The translations under genes and the position numbers were made by a program. Below the pieces are notes generated by a model, which worked only from the letters and a program-made list of their open reading frames with translations, ran no database searches and had not been told where the DNA came from. Positions 24,103 to 34,449 of a stretch of 64,000 bases of DNA are shown one piece after another. Source of the DNA: Ceratodon purpureus (lineage: Eukaryota; Streptophyta; Bryopsida; Pseudoditrichales; Ditrichaceae); the NCBI GenBank assembly GCA_014871385.1, contig CM026426.1:14167810-14231809 (forward strand). The letters are read 5' to 3'. How positions within the stretch are numbered: position 1 is the first letter of the stretch; each line of letters starts with the position of its first letter.

Positions 24103-27100
24103 ATGGGATTTGTCGTGGCAAAGGGACAGCGCAAATGGTTCAAGACAGAGATTAAACTTCCACACAAGGGCTACCTGCCAAGCCCCGGAGGACTCCCAGA
24201 ATGGATGGCAATTGAATCTGAATGTGTAATGAGGTGGGGAGATTGCAAAGGGAAAAACGGTCACAAGATAAGCAAAGAATATCCTCACTATGTTGCACTC
24301 AAGAAAAGGTATGAACAGGTGCATCAAAGACCTATTGGTCAAAGTATACCAATCTATTTCGCTCTGGGTTGGGTGGCAGAGGAAAAATTTGGGCCCGACA
24401 ATATTGATTGGGCTACTTTCGCTTGCTGGAGGGCCAACAACCACGATGGGCCCTTCGAGGAGCTAATAGAGAGGGAGATGAGGGTGAGAAAAGAAGACGA
24501 GAAACGCGTGCAGGTGGGGCGATGCAAACAACGTGGTCGACCAAGTCGCAGTGGGAGGGTTCTGGCAGGCGAGTCTGAATGGCTGAAGAAACGGAGGATC
24601 GAAGCAAAGGGAAAAAAAAACAAACGCACATTAGAGGAAGGAGGTGTGTCCGAGTCTTTTGGCGAAGAGGTAGTCTCACGGGGCAAAAGACAGAAGACTT
24701 CTGACAGTGCTTCCAGGAATCGGAAGGCCAGCAGCCGTGGATTCTACGCATCACTATCGAAGAGGAAAGCAGCAAAAGCATCAACAGAAAACAATGCCTT
24801 ACCGAAATCCAGTCGGAGAAGGAATCCACCAAGGCGATGCTCGAGAGATGACGGCAAGGAACCCGACGCGGACATTTCTCCCTCCCCAGGTACGTCTCTG
24901 TCATTTTTTGTATTTCAAATGTTGAATGTATCATACAGTCCTGTCATTCTAGCGTAGAGTTCCTGGGATGTGACAGTGTCTTGAAATTGGAAATGTCCTG
25001 TCCGGCTAGCAACAAATGACATTGTTTATTTTTCTTTATCAACTTAATACTGGCTAGGCACGTTTTTTATCTAAAGCATTGACTCTGTAATTGTTAATCA
25101 ACAGTAGGGGACGTAGGAGACGCGGTGCACACAGCATAAGGCAATGGAAATTTCACTTCTCCTATCCGAAAGACTTTGAAATCTCCATCGAAGGAAATGA
25201 ACACTGACGATGTCGTACCTCGGAGATGTCACCCGCGTAACACGGACGTGGCAGTTAATCACAAAATTCCAATAGGAATAGGACCGTTTGATCCGGAACC
25301 GAAGCACCATTTCTCTGACGTAAGGGAAGGTGAGCTTATATTGATCCACAATACCACTGAGTAGAAAAAGTGCAGATAAAACATTGTGGTGGTATAATCT
25401 CAGTATCTCATGTCGTTATTGTCTTCGCTCTTTCATTTCTGTCTGTTCAAGAGCACGGTTATTACTTTCTGAATAGATTTGTCTTACAACTACTCTGGCA
25501 ACTTGCGAACTGAGCTTCAATCGTATGGGAACGAGTGAACAATAAAACTATTTTGATAGAAAAGGACAATACTTGTTCTATACGGACAGTATGTTTTATA
25601 ACTGCGTAGTCTGATGTGTACGTGATGCGTTTGAACAGACAATACAGGTGATACATGCGCGGAGGAGGGAGGAGAAGGAAACACTATTGAAAAAATTAAT
25701 AATCCCGAAGAACACAAAGCAGCAGACTCCATTGCCAAGAAAAAATCATTGATCCCACTTCCAAAGGTGAACCACTTTAAGCTAGTGGGAGCAGGACCAT
25801 TTGATCCGAAACCCAACCCTTACTTCGACGTCGATAGTGCAGGTATAACTTTCTTTTGTATATAACAATGAGCTTTGGATTACAAGTGCGTCCTATTTGT
25901 TTGTACCTTGTCGACCACTATTTGTTTTGCCAAGTTTTTGATATATTATTAATATATTTTCTTCTTCCATCGATTATTTTGAACAAATCATTTAATTGTT
26001 CTCCATTTAGTTATAGTTTTCCCACTTTATATTTTTGGTAGTTCCACATCTGTTAATTTATGTTAGTTCTTTAAGGTTATCTATACACTGGAGGAGGTGG
26101 TTGCACATTCTAGCGAAAATGGCCTGCGCTCACCCAGTCCGGAGCCATTAGCGAGAGTTCCGCATAACCACGCCAGAGGATGTCAGCATCCGGATCCGGA
26201 CGTTAACCAAAAACTAGTTGGGGCCCCCCCCTTCTTCCCAATGGGATCTCCTCCAAAAACCAGCAGGGTGACAGGTAACTCTTATAAGCGTGGAATTTAC
26301 AAATGAACCATAACCGGACCCCATTCCCCCACTTCTTCAACGCACATTGAAGTGAAAAAGAGATACATTTTTCAGAGACACCTGTTGTTGTTGTTGTTGA
26401 TGTTGTTGTTGTAGATGTTGTTGTTGTTTTTTTTCCTTTTCCTTTTTTTTGTTTTTCTTATCATAGTGAATGAACCAAATAATAACTCTTACGGTCTGTC
26501 CACTATACAGGAAAGGATATTACATCGGACGATGACGATTACTTCGAAGTGGGAGATGTGAAAACGAGGGACAATGTTGTCATGTCACCCACACGTCAGG
26601 GACCTGGCCGTCCTGGAGGAAATATGGAGGAAGAAGAGGAGGATTTTGAACAAGCTCCGAAAGGACCTGACGGTGCAGCCGATGACGGTGTCGACCATAA
26701 TACTCCGTTTGTTCGTTATGGCCATGGCGGAGAAGAGGACGAAGATGACGAAGACGACATGTATGAGTCGCGAGATAATCACATTTCGGGGAAGGGAACA
26801 CCCAGTACGTATACCGAATGCCAGGGACAGCGTGGAAGAGAAGCGCGAATGCTACTTGATCCGAAAATTGCATCGGATATCGATTCTACATATACGAATG
26901 TAGATGAAATGAACAGTGTAAAACGTGGGAAAAAAATCGTCTCGGAGCATAGTGCTGGTAGTAGCAAAGGGGCAGAAATGATTCCCTCCTCTGACTTCAT
27001 CACACTGGAAGGCGGTGGAGGTAGCAGCAAAGTTATTAAAGAGTCTTCAGCAGACAAGAGAGAGAAAGTTTTTCGACCCTTCGAAGACTATCGCAACAAC

Positions 27101-27235
27101 AATTGCTCATCAAGTGGTTATTACGACAGCGACCATGGATTGCTTTCCACGAGTGAGTGTTACCGATTGTGGAAGAAACAGATGATGAAAGAGTGCATCA
27201 ACTGTATCGGCAATGAAGATGAGAAGTCTGCGTAG
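24103..27235 (+). CDS. Multi-exon uncharacterised gene ('third gene', copy 1)
   Basis: Exon 1 runs from an acceptor (CTGTGCAG, ATG at 24103) to a donor CAG|GTACGT at 24890. It encodes a block with W12, 'YVALKKRYEQVHQRP' (residues 63-77), 'IYFALGWVAEE' and 'NIDWATFACWRANNHDGPFE', then an AT-hook-like 'CKQRGRPSRSGR' (about 141-152) and long basic stretches suggesting a nuclear DNA-binding protein. Three middle exons (25108-25329, 25639-25842, about 26070-26274) end with related sequence and the same splice phase. The last exon (26511-27235) is acidic and S/G-rich. A homologous gene lies at 57656-59103 beside another TNP2 copy. An in-frame TAA at 25137 suggests either decay or a different acceptor. 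I do not recognise the family. It may be a CACTA accessory gene or a captured host gene. Confidence 0.6.
26385..26427. repeat. (GTT)n-like trinucleotide repeat
   Basis: GTTGTTGTTG-type repeat with GAT/GTA interruptions, followed by a T-rich run. It lies in the intron between the third repeated exon and the final exon of the 24.1-kb gene. Confidence 0.9.
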
Positions 27236-27987
27236 TCAGATGGCCTGAGACACACTTCAATCTTTCAATCTTTCAAATCCAGTGTTATGAGAGTAGGTAC
27301 AGAATCTAGTTGTACCATTTGTGTAGATCATTTTCTGTATGACCAGTCGCCTCGTTAAAATGTTCTTAAAGACAAACAGAGTAGATGCAATAGTAGTACG
27401 CATCTTAGTGGATGACATTTCCGAATTTTCCACTCGTTGTCATTCCCGAATGTTTTTATATCTTTTCTTTCGGTTGTTGAGATTTTAAAGAACCTCTCGG
27501 CCACAGAACTTTGAAGTTACAGGATGATATCGTACTTACCAGATGTGACGAGTTATTGAAGAACCGCTTGAACACTATGTGCTTAGACTTTCAACGGACA
27601 TCAGTATGTATCTAGATTAGGAAGACATACAATGTTGCTTCAGACTTCGTAAAAGCCTTCTGCATGCTCTCCGATTCTATGTCTTCTCTTCTAAGATACC
27701 GGTTATTGAGAACACTGCATTCTACTTCTGGAAATGTGTTCGTTAGTTCTATATTATGGGTTTAATGTTCCGCGGTTTGCATTCACTTGTCATGGGAATG
27801 GTGTGAGGCAGTTACTCATCAACTGCCTTATCAATTAGCACAGCGCGTGTCGCCACTTTGAGGACACCGATTGAGATAAGTGCCAGTGAACCGTACTGAC
27901 AGGGAACACGGCAGTGAAACACGTTCCTCAAAAATCCCAGAACTGAAGGCACATCGACAGCTCACTATCCTCGAAAAGGAGGAGTGA
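27236..27987. other. Intergenic, no gene seen
   Basis: No open frame or domain is supported. It separates the 24.1-kb gene from the CACTA terminus at 27988. I looked for a matching right-hand terminus (ending TAGTG) for element A and found none that is convincing. Confidence 0.5.
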
Positions 27988-28000
27988 CACTACAAGAAAA
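27988..28000 (+). mobile_element. CACTA terminal inverted repeat, left end of outer element
   Basis: The sequence CACTACAAGAAAA is an exact match to the canonical En/Spm-class terminus. The preceding three bases are TGA, a possible 3-bp target duplication. It lies left of a minus-strand TNPA-like gene and a plus-strand TNP2 gene, the same divergent order as element A. I could not find the matching right end (TTTTCTTGTAGTG) in the window, which fits truncation of the transposase near 54.5 kb. Assignment of this end to that element is inference. Confidence 0.7.
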
Positions 28001-28179
28001 TCGGACATTCAATCAAGTAAGAGGGTAGAGAAGTCTGTTGGTGCCCGGTGTCAACTTGGACGTCCTGGCTCGGACACCAGGAAGAGATTTTAGTTGATTC
28101 GATTTCAGAATGTGGGCACACCCTGCCATGGTGGAGTCTTCGGTTTTAGGGGGGACACGGGGGCGTCCTACGTATGAGG

Positions 28180-28263
28180 AGGTCTTGCCGGGGGGTCTTG
28201 CCGAGGGGTCTTGCCAGGGGGTCTTTCCGGGGGGTCTTGCCGAAGGGTCTTGCCGGGGGGTCC
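28180..28263. repeat. Subterminal tandem repeat, about 15-bp G-rich unit
   Basis: Six consecutive, slightly varied copies of a GGGGGTCTTGCCGA-like unit start 190 bp inside the CACTA terminus. Subterminal direct repeats are where the TNPA-type protein binds in En/Spm, so a binding role is plausible but not shown. Confidence 0.8.
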
Positions 28264-29380
28264 GCAGTTCTGAAATTTCGGAGTCGGCTTGCCGTGATTG
28301 ACGGAGTCGGCGGAGGAGGGGGGTTACTGGCGGTCCACATGTGGGAGTATTGGAGCCTGAAGTATGGCAGCGTTTCAGCGTCTAAGAATCCGGAACCTGC
28401 CAGGATCGTGTTCTGGAGGCGGCATCGCAGGGACGACGGGGGGTGGTGGCTTGTACGAATTATGGAGGGGGGGGGGGGGGTTATTGTCGGTGCACTCACG
28501 TGGACAGACGTTGCATGATACGATTTCATTATCGACATGTGAGAAATCAGTGCTCGACCTCTGGTGAAATGCATGCATGTGCGAGAAAGAATTTTTTTGG
28601 TACCGTGCGTTTAAAACGGCATAGAACACTGCGACAAACATAGAGAGGTAAATAAAGTTCACTTCAAAATCGTAAAAGGTACAAGTCTTGGTTACACTTC
28701 GGCAGTGACGTCTGTACACTCCGCAAAGAGCAATGCATTTGAATCGATAAATCTTCAAATTGTCTTAGCACCTTCACGTGTCAACTACAACGGCAGTATT
28801 TCCTAGCCCATAGGAACACAGACGTTGGTGCACTGCAAAAAAAAATTGAACTTCTCTGTTCTGAATACCTTTGGAACTTGTCCACTCCGATCTCCATGAG
28901 CGAGTGTCTGATTCCATGCGACGCCAGGTAAACTCCATGGTGCAATCATCTGGTCCCACGACTTCAGGGGATCGCTCTCGAGAAAAAAAGACAAGTTTCT
29001 CCTGTCATCCACTGTTTACATTTCCAATGAGATACTAGTAATGGGAATGTTCATGACATGGGCAACACCACGGATTGAGGCCATGTGTGCAGAGTCATAA
29101 AGGGAAGATTGCACTTTGAATTATGAGGTGAACGTACCTCACACAAGGCAGGATATACTCTTCGGTTCAGTGGTTTAGCGTCAGTCATCTCGTACTTTGC
29201 GTTTGGGAGGTCGCCCGCTCTTTCTCTGCGCAATGGGGGGGTTCTTCGACTTTACGGATGAGACTTTCCTCCCGATCTTTCTAACGACGCAATCGGGTGG
29301 AGCATCCTGCAGATAATATTCGATGTGTTATTCGGGCTGTGGCGAAATTGAACAGGAAATACAATGTGAATTGTGAGGAA
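28264..29380. other. Subterminal region and 3' part of outer TNPA-like gene, not resolved
   Basis: Includes a G run at 28470-28482 and G-rich sequence whose minus-strand translation is proline-rich. On the minus strand near 29225-29180 a possible exon starts after TGCGCAG and reads 'RKSGRPPKRK', an AT-hook-like motif, before a stop. A donor GTACGTTC follows at about 29138. I cannot assemble a C-terminal domain here. Confidence 0.35.
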
Positions 29381-31122
29381 CTTACCGTGGACGTCGGGGT
29401 TGACTCTGCGTGGCGGCTTGGAGAGGCCGCCTCTGCGCTCTGAAGGTGCTCATGGGCAAGGCCTTGGGGTTCCGGCGGAGGCGTGCTGACATCTCCTTTG
29501 TTCTGCAGATTCACCAACTGCGTCTCCAATGTGGAAATCAAAGCATTTCCGTCGTCGGTGTTCGCTATCGGCAACTGCCGGATGTCGTGAAGCTGCTTCT
29601 GAATTATTAGGAGAACTGGATTCAGACCCGTACCACTTGAGAGAGGCGCCGTGACAGTTGGCGAAAGGACCTCTTGAATCTCCGCTACGAGGTTTAGGGA
29701 TGTGGGGCGACTCTCAGGCTGGCGGGGGGCACCGACGGCCGGCGGTAATGTTGGCGGGATAGGGATGGAGTGCAAAGAGGGTGATCCTCCAAGGGATGGG
29801 AGGAGAGATTCAGAGGCATTAGACGATTTTGAGGAAGACACTCTGAGATTCGGGGTCTTGGACAGACCGGAATATCCCTTGTCACGGTTCATTTTCTCAT
29901 ATACTTCCTCGGGGGCAGGAGATCGTCGGAGTTGCTCTCGTAACCTTTCATGGATTCCCACCGCGCCCAGGGGACCTGTGCGGCCCTTGTTACGCCTACA
30001 CCTGTTCGTCTTCTTCATCTGGTCAGATTTAGCTCGGAACTTCTCCGATCCCTCCATCTTGACAAGTTTCTCCCAGGTTGACTCGGAAACTCACATTGGG
30101 CGCTCAGCCTCCGCCTGAATGATCTTAATGAGCTCGTGACGGTATGAAGAAAGTGCATTGCCAATGCAAGTTCGGAGCCACGCCTGGTTCACTCTGCGGG
30201 AGTACTCAAAGTCGTCGCTTAACCTTTGGATCAGAATCTGCATGAGTTGGAACGGCTGCTGGCGAATGTCTATATATGATGGATCGAGTCCGCGGACCAC
30301 CTTAGCCAATGCGTCGTTCCATGTCGTGATGCCGTAGCCGTAGGGTCTACCTTCATCGTTCACATGAACGTAGTGTCTCATCTTTCCCTCTTTTTCCCGC
30401 CCTTCTGCTTCCTGCTCGCGTGTTTGCTCTCTTGCACGCCGTTCCCGGCGCAGGATACTTTCCGGATTCAGAGAAACTCCTGACACGAGAGTGACGCTCC
30501 TTTAATCGAGGGGATCATGACCGCGTCTTCCGCTAGAGGTATTGCCTTCCGTCTTAACGTGCAAAGACGCCTGAGCAGCCGCGGGAGAGATAGAGATGGG
30601 CGACGCTCCGGTGCGAGAGGGAGGCGGGGTTCTGGGTGACAGTGATTTGCCATTACCAGGACCAGTTGAACGTTCGGAGCGATGGCGATCTCGAGATCGA
30701 TACGAGAGCATTTCAGGCTCGGAATCAGAATCACTGTATCGGCTCCGGTTAGAGGCTCGGCTCCCGCCGAGGTGTCGCCGCCGATTGGAATGTCGTCTAG
30801 GAATCCTCCTACGCTTCCTGGCACCACGGTCAGTGGAGGAGCTGGACGAGGAATAACTCCGACGTCGATGACGGCGGTCGGGGCGCCTACGCGGTGTCTG
30901 CGGAGCACCAGAGAAGTAGCTCCGTTAGAAATGTGTATACGGGGGAAATAGAGGTGCAATTGCAAGCGACACCTAATTGAGCTGAATTGATCATCTGCGG
31001 AGGAGAGACAAGGAGCATGATCGAGATAAGGGAGGAAACTGCGAACGGAGTACAGCATAAAGACGTCTCCTAATTTATTCTCTAAGTCATGGACGTACTA
31101 AAATGGAAAACATAAGGGTCGA

Positions 31123-31141
31123 GGGGGGGGGGGGGGGGGGG
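31123..31141. repeat. Poly-G tract (19 bp)
   Basis: Uninterrupted G run within the SR-rich TNPA-like gene region, in an intron on its coding (minus) strand as poly-C. Confidence 0.97.
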
Positions 31142-32663
31142 ACATACCCTGAGTCGCGAGTTGAGTCATGGGCAATAAGAAGGAAAAAGCAGGGAAAACG
31201 GTAATCAACCGGAGGCGGATCAGTAGGGAATGAGGAAGGCTGCGGGAGAGGGATGTAGAAACAGAGAGGTCTGGGATGGCTTGTGGAATTCAAGATCAAC
31301 AGATAGGAAAGCTGTACTTAGATTAAAGGTGTAGACCAAAGAAGACAATTAAAGGAAAAATGGAAAAAATTAAACTTTCAAGATATGAATTTCTGGCGAA
31401 AGAGAGGGTAAGGAATGAGGAGGAGTGGGACAGTGGATTCAACAACAAAGGATTAGAGGGCGAGAGAGTACGCTGAATGCAAGATGAGGAGGTAGAGCTG
31501 TAAGTGGACAGAGAGGTGTAGGCCGAATAACAAGATCAGACAAGGGCTTTACGAAAAAAAAAATCATAAACCATCACTGCGGAAGACAAAGTATGGAATG
31601 CGTAAAACCGGGAGAATGTGGCCCAACAGCATACTCAATGTGTGGGCAAAGTAAATAAAAAATAAGGATGAAGAAGGGGTTGTGGACAGAAATCAATGTG
31701 GTTCAGAGAAGAAACTTAGAAAAGAAAATCAGACAATGAAAATTTTGAAGAGTAGATGGTCGAGGGGAGACTGAGTAGGGAAAGGAGGTTGGGTGGGAGA
31801 AGGGAACCCAGACATAGTCTTTGTCGAGAGGAAAGTCAAAAAAAATTGACAAGGAAAAGCGCTTACTTACGGAAGGAATTCAACCAGTGAAAGGGCAAAA
31901 GGCAGCCGATGCATGGATGGTGAGGACGGAATGACTCCTAATTTATTGGAATTTGCACTCCCATCGACACCAAATTAACACTAACTAAGGTGCGGAAATA
32001 GAACTCCGAAGGGGACATCTCTGTATTGTTGTAGATGAATTCATGACACCTTCGCATACGAACGGGCTTAATTCATCTAGAACCGCGAGATACTTGTTCA
32101 TGCCTGACATGTATGGTTTAGTAACACTGCCGGGACTTTCAGATCGAGACTCCTCTTGGATCCGGATTACTGGGCAGGAAAAGATTATCGTCGAAACATA
32201 TGGAAAAAAAAAGGGAAACCAGGGAAGGCTCTTAAAAAAATTAGGAGGTAGTTTGAAAGAATGAAACGTATTCAAAGACGGGATAAGGCAAGGCACAGAA
32301 GCTGGGAACAGATGCGCTGAAAATAGAGATCACGAGGAGGCAGATAAGGTACGGTTCGGAGAGGATTGGGAGAGAGTAAACCAGCATCAGAGTGGCGTCC
32401 ACATAGAATTAAATTCAGCGCTAAAAAGGTGTAGAGAATGCGGACAAAAAGATAAGATTTCTGCTCAAAGTATACGAAGAAAAAAAAAAAGTATACGAAG
32501 AAAAAAAAACAGTGCAGTGGAGCGACCATCAGACTAGGCGAGAAGTGATGAAAAGTCTGATAGACTTTTACAGTGGAGCATCCACTGCGGATTCACTGTC
32601 TCAGAGAGTACTAAGGGTGCTTCGGCGTTACCAGAAGCACCAGGAGGACAAACCGCGAAGCAG

Positions 32664-32689
32664 AAAAAAAAAAAAAAAAAAAAAAAAAA
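32664..32689. repeat. Poly-A tract (26 bp)
   Basis: Uninterrupted A run between two coding-like blocks of the minus-strand TNPA-like gene. Confidence 0.97.
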
Positions 32690-32860
32690 CTTCACTTGGC
32701 ATAAACACCGATCTCAGCGGGAATACGCACCTCTTCTCGCTCGTCGGACTGAGAGGGGGAGACGGTGTCGGATCTTCGGCGCTTCTCAGTGCGTCTGTCT
32801 GAGTTGCGTGCCCAGTCAGGCGTGTCCTCACCCGAAAGATCGATGTGGCATTCATAATCA

Positions 32861-32881
32861 GGGGGGGGGGGGGGGGGGGGG
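32861..32881. repeat. Poly-G tract (21 bp)
   Basis: Uninterrupted G run; read on the minus strand it encodes a proline run in a coding-like block of the TNPA-like gene. Confidence 0.97.
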
Positions 32882-34178
32882 CGCGGAACGGTTTAGGATG
32901 GTGGTGCCGACGCCTCGATTCACGGTCCCCGCCCCCGGTCGAAGTTTGCTGATCGGAGGAGCTGCGGCTTCTGGGCTTCCTCCTTCGCTGGGGGGCCAGT
33001 CGTTCTCGGGGTCGTCAAGATCAACCGGTTCGGGTGCTGCGAGGGGAGATACAGGGGCCACTATGGAAAGAAAAAAATTGTCAGTGACGGAGTACGTAGC
33101 CGGCTCGGATGATGAGTCCAGTGACACCCTGACAAATATGGGCGTGAACGTAGGATGAGAAGCATTTATTTCCAATCCAATTATTTCTATGATGATTGTC
33201 TACGCATTAATTACTAGAAGAGGACCGCCCGATCGGGATCATTCACGCAACCGAGTTGGACAGCGGACTGTACAGAAGACGTACTATAGGAAAACTTAAG
33301 AGCACAAGACGTGGTTAGGGAATTCAATGCTGGTCGTAACGACCACTCGGCGGCATGTAATGCAAGGGATGTTAAGTCACCGTACATTGCAATTAAATTT
33401 TTGTGGTCCTAGGTATCCGGAAAACATACGACTCAGCTTACACGGTACGGGCGAGAATACACAACCAAAGGGGGCGCGGCGGAACGCATACGACCCCAAA
33501 CAGATTCACGACGCGTAGCACAGGAATTCTCTCTCCGAGACCGCAGAAACCAGTTCCAGAGACCAATGAGCTACACATCCATGTGCTGGCTGGGAAAAGA
33601 AAAACAAGTAACGCACCTGCTGTAAAGAAAGCCTTGGGGGAGTCTACTAAAGGGGGTTGACATCTCGGAGTTGAGGGCGTCGAGGCAGCGCGTTTCTTTG
33701 CTGATAGGGAGCGATATTCGTCAAGCACCTCCGTGCAAGCATCTAGAGGGGGTAAATGCTCCTTCGGTGCTTTTCTCGCTTTAGAGCTTGAAGCACCTTC
33801 AGACTTCCCACGTCGCGGTTCAGGGTTGATTGCACCACCTGATCCACCAGCGGCTCCGCAGTCCTCATTCCCCTGTCCGCTCGCTGCGCTCTTCTTAGTA
33901 GGCTTGTTGGGGGCCCACGGTTCAGGTGCTTTCTTCGGTTTGATCCGAGAAGCCATGGAGTCGATACTGCAGTCAGACGTAAAGAGTGAGGCAACTTTAC
34001 AGGAGGCACTCTACGCAAAATGGGTCAACTTTTTAAACTTCGGAAACATGAAGCTACATACGACGAATACAATGGGTGTAGAAACGTAGTTGCCGTGAGG
34101 GCTGGTCTCGCAAAGTATTCGACTCCTGATTGGTTGAGAGCAGGTTAACTATCACAAGGTAGAAGTGTCTCATCGCAT

Positions 34179-34267
34179 AGAGGACCAAAGAATTTGATAT
34201 CAACAGGAAAGAGGACCAAAGAATATGAGATCAACAGGAAAGAGGACCAAAAAATATGAGATCAATG
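34179..34267. repeat. Tandem repeat, three copies of a 31-bp unit
   Basis: Three successive copies of a unit containing AGAGGACCAAAGAATATGAG followed by ATCAACAGGAA, with a few substitutions. It lies just upstream (minus-strand sense) of the SR-rich gene start and next to a large inverted repeat. Confidence 0.9.
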
Positions 34268-34322
34268 CAGACACAAGGCAGACCAGCTGTGAGAGAGACC
34301 AGCCCTCCCGGCAACTACGTAC

Positions 34323-34449
34323 GATAATGGAGGTGAGGTCCCCTGCGACCGGTGGTAGCCGGTCGACCTCGCGCCGTCGCCGCTACGCGGCTCCGCCATG
34401 CGAGGACTCCCCGCTACCACCGGTAGCAGGGGACCTCACCTCCATTATC
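34323..34449. repeat. 127-bp inverted repeat (37-bp arms)
   Basis: Arms at 34323-34359 and 34413-34449 are reverse complements with one mismatch, beginning GATAATGGAGGTGAGGTC. The loop is about 53 bp and GC-rich. Transcribed, it would form a long hairpin. Flanks are GTAC on the left and TAGTAC on the right. Candidates are a foldback/MITE or a precursor of small RNA. Nothing in the sequence decides between them. Confidence 0.9.

Larger units (their letters stand above)
29386..33956 (-). pseudogene. SR-rich TNPA-like partner gene of the outer CACTA element, decayed
   Basis: ATG 33956 opens a basic exon ('MASRIKPKKAPEPWAP'). Further coding-like blocks on the minus strand near 33100-32700 ('PEPVDLDDPENDWPPSEGG', then R/S/D-rich) contain poly-C and poly-T tracts. 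A long exon from an acceptor at 30897 begins with an arginine/serine domain ('RRRSYSSSSSSTDRG', 'RYSDSDSEPE'), then gives the Transposase_24 core: 'HVNDEGRPYGYGITTWNDAL', 'WLRTCIGNALSSYRHEL', 'STWEKLVKMEG', 'SDQMKKTNRCRRNKGRTG'. It ends at donor ACG|GTAAGT, 29386. The frame is continuous except for TAA 30502-30504 and TGA 30091-30093, so the gene is inactive as it stands. It is divergent from the TNP2 gene starting at 36538. The inner element's protein aligns through 'RRGKPVGP...HWEKLVELK'. Confidence 0.8.

Noticed and set aside
28375-28758. 127-aa minus-strand frame with proline runs
   Set aside because: The prolines come from a G run on the plus strand; the rest has no recognisable feature.
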